Assembly: GCA_003133345.1 (NCBI GenBank) | Contig: PKXB01000053.1 | Span: 1,955-17,722, forward strand | Direction of reading: 5' to 3' | Length of the DNA: 15,768 nucleotides | Origin: Hyphomicrobiales bacterium | Lineage (GTDB): Bacteria; Pseudomonadota; Alphaproteobacteria; Rhizobiales; Xanthobacteraceae | Shown here: positions 7,231-13,802 of the stretch, piece by piece | Layout: every line of letters begins with the position of its first letter | Position numbering within the stretch: the first letter of the stretch is position 1 | The notes under the pieces: generated by a model | The model's database searches: none | Told to the model about the DNA's origin: nothing | Seen by the model: only the letters and a program-made list of their open reading frames with translations | Made by a program: the position numbers and the translations under genes

Positions 7231-7884
7231 ATGGATGAAGCACTCGAAGCCGTCATAGCGGCGCAAAAACTTTCCGATAGTGTCTATGACCTTTTCCTGC
7301 ACCAGCTTGGCTCGACCATGGAGCAAGCCGAAGTCGCAAGCCGTGATCCGCAAATCATAAAACAATTTTCCATGTCGGCCGGGGGAGCGGTTTTGCGATT
7401 TCAATCCAAGCCGGTCATGCACAGCGATGCAGGCGCACCCATCAAAACTTTTTTGGAAGTAAACCGTCTCGACTTCCTACTCCCGCCGAAAGCACTGGAC
7501 CCGATTAAGGCGCTCGACATACCGGAAGCGACCCTAACGGCGGCGCGAGCGGGAAACTTGACGCAAAAATCGCGCATGTTCGCGCTAGTGCATGGTGACA
7601 AGCCGAAGTCGGCGGAGGCCGCAAGCTTAGCGACGGTCGAGGCGTTGATCGCGGGGACGACGCTCACAGAGCCGACGCTCGACAATCAAATGGATGACCG
7701 GACCCGCCGGGCAGCGCGAGCGGCCGACACGGAAACGGACCACACGAATAATCCTTGGCGATTGAAAGAGGGGCACCCGCAAAAGGCTGCATTGATCGAA
7801 GCCAAAATCAAAGCAATCGGGACACGGGCCTGCATCGGTTTAGCTAAGGCTGCATCGTCTCAAATTAATGGGAAGCCGCTATGA
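7231..7884 (+). CDS. Hypothetical protein, 217 residues
   Basis: Starts MDEALEAVIAAQKL with AGGAG six bases upstream. No signal peptide or membrane helix. The N-terminal half looks folded, a polar linker with a Thr/Asp-rich stretch lies at about 145-175, and the C-terminal helix contains HPQKAALIEAKIKAIG. I do not recognise a family. It overlaps the next gene by ATGA, so the two are translationally coupled. Confidence 0.72.
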   Translation: MDEALEAVIAAQKLSDSVYDLFLHQLGSTMEQAEVASRDPQIIKQFSMSAGGAVLRFQSKPVMHSDAGAPIKTFLEVNRLDFLLPPKALDPIKALDIPEATLTAARAGNLTQKSRMFALVHGDKPKSAEAASLATVEALIAGTTLTEPTLDNQMDDRTRRAARAADTETDHTNNPWRLKEGHPQKAALIEAKIKAIGTRACIGLAKAASSQINGKPL

Positions 7885-8225
7885 GCAAATCATCCAAGTT
7901 TCGAGTTAGTCAATACGACGCACCAGCGCGGCCAAAGCTTGCTGACGCCGTGCCGAAATATGTGCCGATCTTGGATCAACATGGCAATCAGCACGGCCAC
8001 TTGCACGGAATTAAATCGAGCGAGGCGACCGTTTCAAGATTTGGAGTCCGCAACGCCAAATTAAAACAGGTCCGGGGCGTGGGCCTCGCATGGCAGGGCG
8101 AAGTCGGCCCGACAAGTGGACACGGTTCCGCGAAGCTCGCACGGCAACAGCGGCAGGCTAAAGGCAGCGTCGCCAAACATGCGACACCGCCTCAGACATC
8201 GGCCCGTCCTAAGAGGGGGCACTGA
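7881..8225 (+). CDS. Basic hypothetical protein with GHGS motif
   Basis: A 114-residue, Lys/Arg/His-rich protein whose start overlaps the previous stop (ATGA). The middle has a repeated His/Gly stretch (HGNQHGHLHG), then SGHGSAKLARQQRQAKG, ending PKRGH. Low-complexity and probably partly disordered. It shares a GHGS motif with the proteins at 8228 and 8956. No known family. A nucleic-acid-binding or virion-associated role can only be guessed. Confidence 0.65.
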   Translation: MSKSSKFRVSQYDAPARPKLADAVPKYVPILDQHGNQHGHLHGIKSSEATVSRFGVRNAKLKQVRGVGLAWQGEVGPTSGHGSAKLARQQRQAKGSVAKHATPPQTSARPKRGH

Positions 8226-8227
8226 AC

Positions 8228-8551
8228 ATGAAGGACGCCAAGGGCCACGGTAGCAATGCACGCGGCGCGCCGACAGGCGACCCGACAAAAGAAGCGCCGG
8301 ACACGCGAGCGGTTCCCGGCCACGGCATCGCGCCACGGTCACAAGTAGTCGCTCGACATAATTATAAGCACGGCGTTGGAACCACAGCGTCACGCGGATC
8401 GGGCGGCGGCGGGGGCGGCGGGGGCGGCCAAGGGGGCAGCGGCCAAGGGGGCAGCGGTCACAGCGGCAGCGGTCACGGTTTCGCGGCCAAAAAGCAAAAG
8501 CTCCAAAAGCTTCAAGAGGCAATCGCGAAACACAGGGGGACTACACCATGA
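8228..8551 (+). CDS. Glycine-rich protein with N-terminal MKDAKGHGS motif
   Basis: A 107-residue protein. Residues 1-9 are MKDAKGHGS, shared with the protein at 8956. Residues 58-84 are a glycine-rich run: nine glycines in a row, then five-residue units GQGGS, GQGGS, GHSGS. The end is a short basic helix (KKQKLQKLQEAIAKH). Two bases separate it from the previous gene, and it overlaps the next one by ATGA. The composition suggests a flexible tail and a small helical anchor. Function unknown. Conserved KGHGSN starts occur, from memory, in small proteins of alphaproteobacterial phages. Confidence 0.65.
   Translation: MKDAKGHGSNARGAPTGDPTKEAPDTRAVPGHGIAPRSQVVARHNYKHGVGTTASRGSGGGGGGGGGQGGSGQGGSGHSGSGHGFAAKKQKLQKLQEAIAKHRGTTP
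8399..8478 (+). repeat. Glycine-codon low-complexity and 15-base tandem repeats
   Basis: A GGC/GGG-rich run followed by the 15-base unit GGCCAAGGGGGCAGC at 8426-8440 and 8441-8455, then a variant (GGTCACAGCGGCAGC) at 8456-8470. The repeats are in phase with the codons, giving the GQGGS units of the protein. Confidence 0.9.
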
Positions 8552-8940
8552 GCAAGATCAAAAATCCGCAGAACGCGAGACACCTTGAACACAACAACGG
8601 GCAGGGCCGGGACATCGCCCGCAAGGGCAGCGTGCCAAAGAAATCTAACGATGGCGTAGCCCTGCACCCGAGCGCAACACGAATGCAGCGTGGCGGCGCT
8701 GGCATCGGAGGCATGGGACATCCGACAGCAGTTATTGGCAGCGGCGGCGAGGCTATCGCGACAAGTGCGGCTGCATCCCCGCTGGCGCACGCCTACTCAG
8801 TGCGGCCGGACTTGAAAACCGGAACGCCCGCCGCCCCGCCAGTCCCGGGCCAAAAGAGCCAGACCAATATCGGCATCGAGTCGCACGCCGATAAGTGCAA
8901 GGCGGGCGCGGACACTCTTGCGCAAGCCGTGAAATGCTAA
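8548..8940 (+). CDS. Hypothetical protein, 130 residues
   Basis: Starts MSKIKNPQNARHLEH with GGGGGA seven bases upstream and an ATGA overlap with the gene before. Polar and glycine-rich in the middle (RGGAGIGGMGHP), Pro-rich at 105-115, ending with two cysteines (DKCKAG...VKC). No membrane segment and no family recognised. Same compositional style as its neighbours. Confidence 0.64.
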   Translation: MSKIKNPQNARHLEHNNGQGRDIARKGSVPKKSNDGVALHPSATRMQRGGAGIGGMGHPTAVIGSGGEAIATSAAASPLAHAYSVRPDLKTGTPAAPPVPGQKSQTNIGIESHADKCKAGADTLAQAVKC

Positions 8941-8955
8941 TGGGGGGAATAGGTC

Positions 8956-9270
8956 ATGAAAGACGCGAAGGGTCACGGTAGCGACGCACGCAACGGCGGC
9001 AATGGACAATTTCAGAGCCGTATCGTTGGCGTCGGCGCACAAGCGCGCAAGATCAATGCCACTAAGGAACGGCTAGCACTCCGGGCGCTGGCAGATCAGC
9101 GCAAGTACATGCCTGACCGCACTAGCATCAGAAACATTCCGCCCCCGGCAATGTTCGCTGATGCTTCGCTTGCGGGCCGCAATACGAGAATGGAAAGAAC
9201 CGACTTGCCGGTAGTGTCCCCGCACGGACGCGGCGTAGAAAATGCCACGGCGGGCAAGAAGCTCGCCTAA
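8956..9270 (+). CDS. Basic hypothetical protein with MKDAKGHGS motif
   Basis: A 104-residue protein. The first nine residues are identical to those of the protein at 8228, and the two DNA starts match at 31 of 36 bases. The rest diverges: a helical, charged middle (KINATKERLALRALADQRKY), then PxxSPHGRGVENATAG. It starts 15 bases after the previous stop behind a GGGGGA stretch. Function unknown. Together with 8228 it suggests gene duplication with replacement of the body, or a shared targeting tag. Confidence 0.65.
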   Translation: MKDAKGHGSDARNGGNGQFQSRIVGVGAQARKINATKERLALRALADQRKYMPDRTSIRNIPPPAMFADASLAGRNTRMERTDLPVVSPHGRGVENATAGKKLA

Positions 9271-9294
9271 GTTTCAAGGGAGGCTACGTGAACT

Positions 9295-9681
9295 ATGACC
9301 CTGCAAAAATTCAAACCGGCAGTTATGAGTCGCCGTCCGGGCGGAAAACACACCGATCATTCCGCCGGTTGGCTCGCCGATGTTGTTTCAGCCGTAAAGG
9401 CTGGAACACCCGCCGCGCTCAAACGTCTCACCATTGCATATCATGGCGCGCCCCCGCATGTGCAGGATGATTTGAGCGCGCCAATTGCCGCACGGCCTTC
9501 CGCCGCGCCGACAGAGCCACAAGACATCCCCGGCGTCGATGACCAAGTGCGCACGGTCAGCGACACGCCATACCCGACGACTTTCGGACATCACAGCCCG
9601 ACCAAACCGGCGGCCGTCCCGGCTACATGCGGCGCGAGTGCAGCGCCGCTTCCGGTCGATCCGTTCGCCAAAAAGGGATGA
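9295..9681 (+). CDS. Hypothetical protein, 128 residues, start uncertain
   Basis: The frame contains a helix (AGWLADVVSAVKAGTPAALKRL), then a long Pro/Ala-rich, probably disordered tail ending PVDPFAKKG. The strong GGGAGG ribosome site at about 9279-9284 is best spaced for the GTG at 9288, which is in another frame and gives a 60-codon product. ATG 9295 sits 10 bases from that site, and ATG 9325 is a third option. I prefer the 9295 frame because it stays open and protein-like to the next gene. No family recognised. Confidence 0.55.
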   Translation: MTLQKFKPAVMSRRPGGKHTDHSAGWLADVVSAVKAGTPAALKRLTIAYHGAPPHVQDDLSAPIAARPSAAPTEPQDIPGVDDQVRTVSDTPYPTTFGHHSPTKPAAVPATCGASAAPLPVDPFAKKG

Positions 9682-9684
9682 CCG

Positions 9685-9993
9685 ATGGCTGACAATATTT
9701 CCACAGTGTTGCTCGACCGTCGCCGCGACCATGACGCGCACAAGCGTTTCATCGAAGTCGAAGTGGCACTGCGCTTGTGGCGGCGGGCACTTATAGCTGA
9801 AATGTCGGGGGCCGAATTCGCACCCGACAGCGAGAACACTGAAACCCTCCTCGATCTATATCACGGGGAACTAGAAGAGTGTGGACACCTGATGACAGCC
9901 ACCGTTCAAGCGGCCGAACGAATGATGGAACGGCGCGGCTACAAGAGAAAAGACGAAGACACCTTTGTATTCGACGAAGGAAAAGCAAATTGA
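9685..9993 (+). CDS. Hypothetical helical protein, 102 residues
   Basis: Three bases after the previous stop, with AGGGA upstream of the ATG. The sequence is strongly helical and charged (KRFIEVEVALRLWRRALIAEM, then ELEECGHLMTATVQAAERMMERR) with an acidic end. No signal, membrane segment or known family. Its stop TGA overlaps the TTG start of the next gene. Confidence 0.68.
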   Translation: MADNISTVLLDRRRDHDAHKRFIEVEVALRLWRRALIAEMSGAEFAPDSENTETLLDLYHGELEECGHLMTATVQAAERMMERRGYKRKDEDTFVFDEGKAN

Positions 9994-10181
9994 GAAATCA
10001 ATATCGGAAGCCGAGTGAAAAGTTTTACTCGGAACGATTGGGCCAACCGATCAAGCAACGCTATCTCTCACCGAAAGCATGGGAGACAGAAAAGCGAGAG
10101 CGGCTCGCCGAGGAAAAGAAATTCCGCAGGTGGGCAATCCACCGGGGCATATGGCCGAGTCAACCGAGGAGCAGACCTTGA
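9990..10181 (+). CDS. Small basic hypothetical protein with TTG start
   Basis: A 63-residue protein, rich in Lys, Arg and Tyr (NQYRKPSEKFYSERLGQPI; ETEKRERLAEEKKFRRW). The TTG at 9990 overlaps the previous TGA (TTGA) and has GAAGGA upstream, so I choose it over the far upstream ATG at 9879 inside the other gene. Its own stop again overlaps a TTG. The basic, aromatic composition would suit nucleic-acid contact, but no family is recognised. Confidence 0.6.
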   Translation: MRNQYRKPSEKFYSERLGQPIKQRYLSPKAWETEKRERLAEEKKFRRWAIHRGIWPSQPRSRP

Positions 10182-10399
10182 ACAATTCAACAGATCATGC
10201 CGCATACATCGCGGCCATCGCCGCAGCGGCGGCAACGCTCGACACGGCAACGGCCGCAGTCAAGGCGAATGAAAGCGCGCTCGCCGACATCCGCGTCGAA
10301 ATCAAGACGCTAGAAAAGTCGGTGCCTAAGGTCACCTTCAACGACCTAATCAAGATGCAATGTGCGGATACAATGCGACGGAGAGCAGGGCATGAGTGA
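10178..10399 (+). CDS. Small coiled-coil-like hypothetical protein with TTG start
   Basis: A 73-residue protein if started at TTG 10178, which overlaps the previous TGA and has GAGGAG (10166-10171) six bases upstream. ATG 10151 gives nine more residues but lacks a good site. The sequence is an Ala-rich helix (AAYIAAIAAAAATLDTATAAV) followed by a charged helix (ALADIRVEIKTLEKS), consistent with a short coiled coil. It overlaps the cold-shock gene by eight bases. Function unknown. Confidence 0.58.
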   Translation: MNNSTDHAAYIAAIAAAAATLDTATAAVKANESALADIRVEIKTLEKSVPKVTFNDLIKMQCADTMRRRAGHE

Positions 10400-10604
10400 G
10401 CGCGAAGAAGGCCACGTCAAGAATTGGTTCGAGGAAAAGGGTTTCGGGTTTGTCAGATGCTCTGATGGCACCGATCTATTCATGCACATTTCCGCCACGG
10501 GATTTATCATTCCAAAGGCGGGGTGCCGCGTGGCTTTTTCACGCGGGAATAATCCGCGCACTAACAAGCCCGAAGCGCAAGCCGCTTCGATCTTAAGCGA
10601 CTAA
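10392..10604 (+). CDS. Cold-shock-domain protein
   Basis: A 70-residue single cold-shock domain, the usual CspA-family size. It has the aromatic start VKNWFEEKGFGFV, with RNP1 as KGFGFV, and RNP2 as DLFMHIS, followed by the later strands. These proteins bind single-stranded DNA or RNA. The middle strands diverge from typical host Csps (RCSDGTDLF in place of a longer loop). The ATG at 10392 overlaps the previous gene (ATGAGTGA) and follows GGAGAG, so the longer start at 10362 is rejected. Encoded within a mobile-element-like operon, it probably serves the element's own replication or expression. That role is inferred. Confidence 0.88.
   Translation: MSEREEGHVKNWFEEKGFGFVRCSDGTDLFMHISATGFIIPKAGCRVAFSRGNNPRTNKPEAQAASILSD
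10571..10589 (+). other. 7-base perfect hairpin at the end of the cold-shock gene
   Basis: CGAAGCG / CGCTTCG with loop CAAGC, inside the last codons of the gene. There is no T-run, so it is more likely an mRNA stability or processing element than a terminator, or chance. Confidence 0.4.
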
Positions 10605-10708
10605 CCGGCGCGGTGCTTATGGGGGACCATACGCGACGGCTGGCGACCCGGGGGCGGCGGTTTCGTCTCCCCGTCCCCGAGCCGAATAATTCAAAACGGA
10701 GTAGAGAC

Positions 10709-11602
10709 ATGCAAATCGAAACCGAAGCCCCGGATGAGCGCACGGTCATGATCCGCGCTGCGGTGAAATCTTGCTTCGCGGCGCGCCCGGCCGAAGCTAT
10801 AAATGTTTCCAACGTCTCAGCGAAGCTCCCCGACGATTTCTGGATTGACGAAGCGGGTATGGAGTTGGAAGACGGGCTGAAATTTCGGGAAATCCAAGCG
10901 GCCTATACACCCGCACCGAAATCAGCGGCCCCAATGATCGAGAACCGGCCGGACGGTCAAGGCAAGCTCGCGGTGCTCGCGCGTCACGCCGTCGAGCCGG
11001 ACTTCCCTGAATATCTGCCGCCATCCGACAACGTAGCCAAGCCGACAGTCGAGCCGCAAGGGCGTGTCCCCGGGGGGACAGACCCTAAGCCGGTCAAGAC
11101 AATAGCCGAACCCGTTGCGATTGAAAGCACGCCCGGCCATGCGGTCGAGCGCCTAGGGCTATCGCCACAGGAACGGCTAAGCGCGGCACGCTTGATTGAG
11201 TCAGACCTGATCGGACGTGTCGCGTTACTTAAAAACGCAGTGCGCGCCGCTTCCGAAGAGCTTCACGCGCGCAAGATTGAATACGCTGAGAACAATCCTA
11301 ACCGTGAAACGCCCGCACAGCTTAGCGCCAGCTACCGCGCGTCGTCTCAGGCCGAACGCAAGGCCCGGGTAGCACGCGAGGGCGGCGGCCAACCGCGCAT
11401 TGCCTACGTGGACTATGAACGCTCCGGTTCATTCTCAGGTGACGGCAACACGTTCGCACGGCGACATAATCGCAACGGCGGAAATAAAAGGGGTGCCTAC
11501 GGAAAGCAGTCCCTTGGAATGACCAACCGGGACGAAACTAGAGGACCAGTGCCCGCGCCTGAGCCGGTAGCGCGGCCAACGATCCCGGCATTGGCGAAAT
11601 GA
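10709..11602 (+). CDS. Hypothetical protein, 297 residues, Pro-rich centre and Gly/Arg/Asn-rich tail
   Basis: I choose the ATG at 10709 (MQIETEAPDERTV), which has GGAG seven bases upstream, over the ATG at 10613 whose first 32 residues look non-coding. Residues 1-75 look folded, 75-155 are Pro-rich, 160-240 are helical (ERLSAARLIESDLIGRVALL), and the C-terminus is rich in Gly, Arg, Asn and Tyr, like the flexible tails of nucleic-acid-binding proteins. No family recognised. The 104-base space before it is the largest in this part of the array and could hold a second promoter. Confidence 0.68.
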   Translation: MQIETEAPDERTVMIRAAVKSCFAARPAEAINVSNVSAKLPDDFWIDEAGMELEDGLKFREIQAAYTPAPKSAAPMIENRPDGQGKLAVLARHAVEPDFPEYLPPSDNVAKPTVEPQGRVPGGTDPKPVKTIAEPVAIESTPGHAVERLGLSPQERLSAARLIESDLIGRVALLKNAVRAASEELHARKIEYAENNPNRETPAQLSASYRASSQAERKARVAREGGGQPRIAYVDYERSGSFSGDGNTFARRHNRNGGNKRGAYGKQSLGMTNRDETRGPVPAPEPVARPTIPALAK

Positions 11603-11614
11603 TAGGGCCACCCC

Positions 11615-11788
11615 ATGAGGACACGCAAAGAACTTTTAAATATTCTCGCCAGTGAGCTTGAGGCCAGCGAGGGGCTTCCCCTAAACGCGGACAAGCATCT
11701 TGCCGCGTTGCGCGATGATGTGGACATTGGCCCCGGCCTAGAAGCCGCTTTGAGGGCCATGCGCAAAGTCGAGGCCGGGGCAAAGTGA
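11615..11788 (+). CDS. Small helical hypothetical protein, 57 residues
   Basis: Frame MRTRKELLNILASELEASEG to KVEAGAK, in the 190-base space between two larger genes, with AGGG upstream of the ATG. It is predicted to be almost wholly helical and is three bases before the next start, which fits the tight packing of the array. No family recognised. Confidence 0.6.
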   Translation: MRTRKELLNILASELEASEGLPLNADKHLAALRDDVDIGPGLEAALRAMRKVEAGAK

Positions 11789-11791
11789 AAA

Positions 11792-12394
11792 ATGATCCGT
11801 TCCCCCGAAAGCCTCGCGTTATTTATTGATTTGATTGCCGATGGCGTGAGCGTCAGCGAGGCTACAACGGCAATCGGCGGAAGCCCTCATTCCAAAATAG
11901 CGTTCCTTTGGATTAAGGAAAGCGAGAGTGAGGAGGCCACCAACTTTGACGCGGCTCCCGCCGTCTCTGATCCGTATTGCGTCATGCGCGACGGCACACC
12001 CCGATGGCTGCACCACGCTTACGCTGAAGCCGTGATAGCCGGACGCGTAGCGCGCTCGATCCGCCGGACGCCCATACGTGCCGATCTAGAAGTGAAGCTA
12101 CGGGCGAAGCGCATTGAACCGCCAAAGCAGCCGGGCTACGTGCCGCCGCGCGTAATGGTTGGCAAACCGTCCGATGAACCAGCCGATCCCGTGACCCGCG
12201 ACCTGCCGCCGCCGCCGCCACCGGCGCGCCCGTCATACGCATATAAAAAAGCCCCGGCGCTTGATGGCGTGCAGCGTGAAGGCGGGCCACCGCAAGAGGG
12301 CCGATTTTCAATGGTGGCCGACAGACCAAAAAGCAAAGCCCAACGTCGAGCCGGAACAGTCGAGCTAACAGACGAAGGCGTGAAGCAATGGTGA
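11792..12394 (+). CDS. Hypothetical protein with N-terminal HTH-like segment and Pro-rich tail
   Basis: A 200-residue protein. Residues 6-42 (LALFIDLIADGVSVSEATTAIG, then SPHSKIAFLWIKES) resemble a helix-turn-helix of the kind seen in small terminase subunits and resolvases. A conserved-looking WLHHAYAEAVIAGRVARSIRR follows (about 72-92), then a Pro-rich linker with seven prolines in a row and a basic tail. A small-terminase or DNA-binding role is possible, but no large terminase is nearby, so I leave the product open. It overlaps the next gene by seven bases. Confidence 0.65.
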   Translation: MIRSPESLALFIDLIADGVSVSEATTAIGGSPHSKIAFLWIKESESEEATNFDAAPAVSDPYCVMRDGTPRWLHHAYAEAVIAGRVARSIRRTPIRADLEVKLRAKRIEPPKQPGYVPPRVMVGKPSDEPADPVTRDLPPPPPPARPSYAYKKAPALDGVQREGGPPQEGRFSMVADRPKSKAQRRAGTVELTDEGVKQW

Positions 12395-12711
12395 AGCTCG
12401 ACGAACCACTGAATAATCACGTTGTGCCGGGCTACCAACGGGACGGCGTATCATTCTATTCGCACGCCGCGACCAAAGGCCGACAATCTAAAAAATCTTT
12501 CGCGGACCACGATCCGCTGTCGAAAATGATCCACCATGAACGCTACGTGATCGAGAGATTGGAGCGCCGCGCCGCAGAAGCCCGCGCAAATCCAGACCCC
12601 GACTTCCCTCCCGGCAGAAGTCCGACATTTCTTGGGATTTGCTCACGTCTACAAAAAACAAGGGTGCTCCTCACGCGGCTAGAGGCTGAATTGCGGAGGG
12701 CCGCGACGTGA
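12388..12711 (+). CDS. Hypothetical protein, 107 residues
   Basis: Starts MVKLDEPLNNHVVPGYQRDG, overlapping the previous gene (ATGGTGA), with GAAGG upstream. The second half is helical and charged (YVIERLERRAAEARA; RLQKTRVLLTRLEAELRRA). No family recognised. Its TGA overlaps the next GTG start. Confidence 0.64.
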   Translation: MVKLDEPLNNHVVPGYQRDGVSFYSHAATKGRQSKKSFADHDPLSKMIHHERYVIERLERRAAEARANPDPDFPPGRSPTFLGICSRLQKTRVLLTRLEAELRRAAT

Positions 12712-13055
12712 GCAAGGGGAAATGGAAACGCAAGATCACGCCAGCAGCGGAGCGCGAACGCGAGCCGATTGGGAGCACCGTGGTTCGGATCGAGCCATGG
12801 GTTGATCGGCGAGTCAAAGGGAGGGCGAAAGCAAGAATTCAAACGGCAGAATTGCTTAGCAGTGTCCTCTCTCGCATCGCATCGGAGAATAGAAAATCTG
12901 CCCGCGAAATTTCTGCCGCGAGATACGTGGGTTCAAAATGCCCCAAACATCCCGGGGCATCTGGCCTGCGGTATGCCTATGACGGAAATTGCGTTCAATG
13001 TAGCGCGGAAAATTCCCGCGCCCGCCGCGCCCGAGCTACAGTTAACGCAAGGTGA
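12708..13055 (+). CDS. Hypothetical protein with C-terminal zinc-type CxxH...CxxC motif
   Basis: A 115-residue basic protein starting at GTG 12708 in a GTGA overlap. Residues 78-98 hold C-P-K-H, then LRYAYDGNCVQC, giving C78-x2-H81-x13-C95-x2-C98. This resembles the zinc-binding start of endonuclease VII-like and related phage proteins (CxxH, then RY-x3-G-x-C-x2-C). The nuclease catalytic residues that normally follow are absent because the protein ends about 17 residues later. It is likely a DNA-binding zinc protein or a truncated relative. Confidence 0.62.
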   Translation: MSKGKWKRKITPAAEREREPIGSTVVRIEPWVDRRVKGRAKARIQTAELLSSVLSRIASENRKSAREISAARYVGSKCPKHPGASGLRYAYDGNCVQCSAENSRARRARATVNAR

Positions 13056-13252
13056 AAGGGGAAAACCGCCTATCGAAGCCTTGCAGCGCGGGCCGCCCGT
13101 TCGTTTTTGGCCCCTCTCAGTTACAATCTACCACGGGCACCGAAAGGTCATTCGCCGGGCGTTTCTATGGCGACGTTTCTCCCGTAGCGGCGACGTTGAT
13201 ACGGGAGAAACGTCGGACGCGTGCAAGCGGGAGAAAAATCGACTTTCTCTAA
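13052..13252 (+). CDS. Small hypothetical protein with GTG start
   Basis: A 66-residue frame starting at GTG 13052 that overlaps the previous TGA (GTGA), as elsewhere in this array. Composition is Ser/Arg/Gly-rich, with no family. Its 3' third is made of the inverted-repeat cluster 13171-13249, so constraint there may be on the DNA and not on the protein. The longer frame at 12769-13293 overlaps the zinc-motif gene and is rejected. Confidence 0.42.
   Translation: MKGENRLSKPCSAGRPFVFGPSQLQSTTGTERSFAGRFYGDVSPVAATLIREKRRTRASGRKIDFL
13171..13215. repeat. Perfect 16-base inverted repeat
   Basis: Arms CGACGTTTCTCCCGTA (13171-13186) and TACGGGAGAAACGTCG (13200-13215), 13-base spacer. The spacer holds a further direct copy of CGACGTT. 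A second smaller repeat with the same core follows (GAGAAA 13231-13236 / TTTCTC 13244-13249). Candidate replication origin, operator or RNA hairpin upstream of the helicase gene. Confidence 0.9.
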
Positions 13253-13303
13253 AACGAACAAAGCCCGTAGAAGTGCGGACCAAAAAAGGGTAAGGCAAAA
13301 TGT

Positions 13304-13335
13304 GAAACGCCCCGGCTGCAACCCCGAGGCGTTTC
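13304..13335 (+). terminator. GAAACGCC/GGCGTTTC hairpin upstream of 13361 gene
   Basis: An 8-base stem with a 16-base loop rich in C. There is no T-run after it, so it is at most a weak terminator or a leader hairpin. Similar hairpins (GCC-rich loop, GGCGTTT arm) are common between phage genes. The next gene's ribosome site lies just downstream. Confidence 0.42.
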
Positions 13336-13360
13336 GATAGGGTGTGAAGGCACCGCTACC

Positions 13361-13783
13361 ATGTCAGTTGAAGCCATCCAAATACATGCGACCCGGTTAG
13401 AAGTCAACGCTCATGCGCTAGACGGCGCATATGGTGCGTGGCTCGCCGACGAGTCAAAGTGGCCAGAATACACGGCCGCAAACCGCGCCTATTGCGCGAA
13501 GCTCCAAACATCTTTTGAGAATTATCAGCGCGCCGCATGGGACGCGTGGTCGAGCTTGCGCCGCTTCCGCGACCCGGGCCGCGCCGCGCGCAAGGCATAT
13601 TTGCGCCGCATGGTCGAGGAGGCAAGCGCGCGCCTCGAAAAGCTCAATGCGGATGACGCCGCGTTGCCTAGCGTAAAAATCGAGGCGCTCTATACGCTAG
13701 AGCGCGCAAAGCTCGATCTTAAAATCGTGAGCTTCCCTATTCGCTCGCTCCCGTATCATCGTCTTAACACATCGCCCAAATAA
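13361..13783 (+). CDS. Hypothetical helical protein, 140 residues
   Basis: Starts MSVEAIQIHATRLEV. Almost entirely helical with several Trp/Tyr (YGAWLADESKWPEY; NYQRAAWDAWSSLRRF) and a charged middle helix (LRRMVEEASARLEKLNADD). No membrane segment and no recognised family. It precedes the helicase by 19 bases and is probably co-transcribed with it, which would fit a replication accessory role, an inference only. Confidence 0.68.
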   Translation: MSVEAIQIHATRLEVNAHALDGAYGAWLADESKWPEYTAANRAYCAKLQTSFENYQRAAWDAWSSLRRFRDPGRAARKAYLRRMVEEASARLEKLNADDAALPSVKIEALYTLERAKLDLKIVSFPIRSLPYHRLNTSPK

Positions 13784-13802
13784 GCGTGCTAGTCAGGTCC
13801 CC

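Noticed and set aside
12769..13293. 174-codon plus-strand frame
   Set aside because: It overlaps the zinc-motif gene in another frame; the coupled GTG frames at 12708 and 13052 fit the array better.
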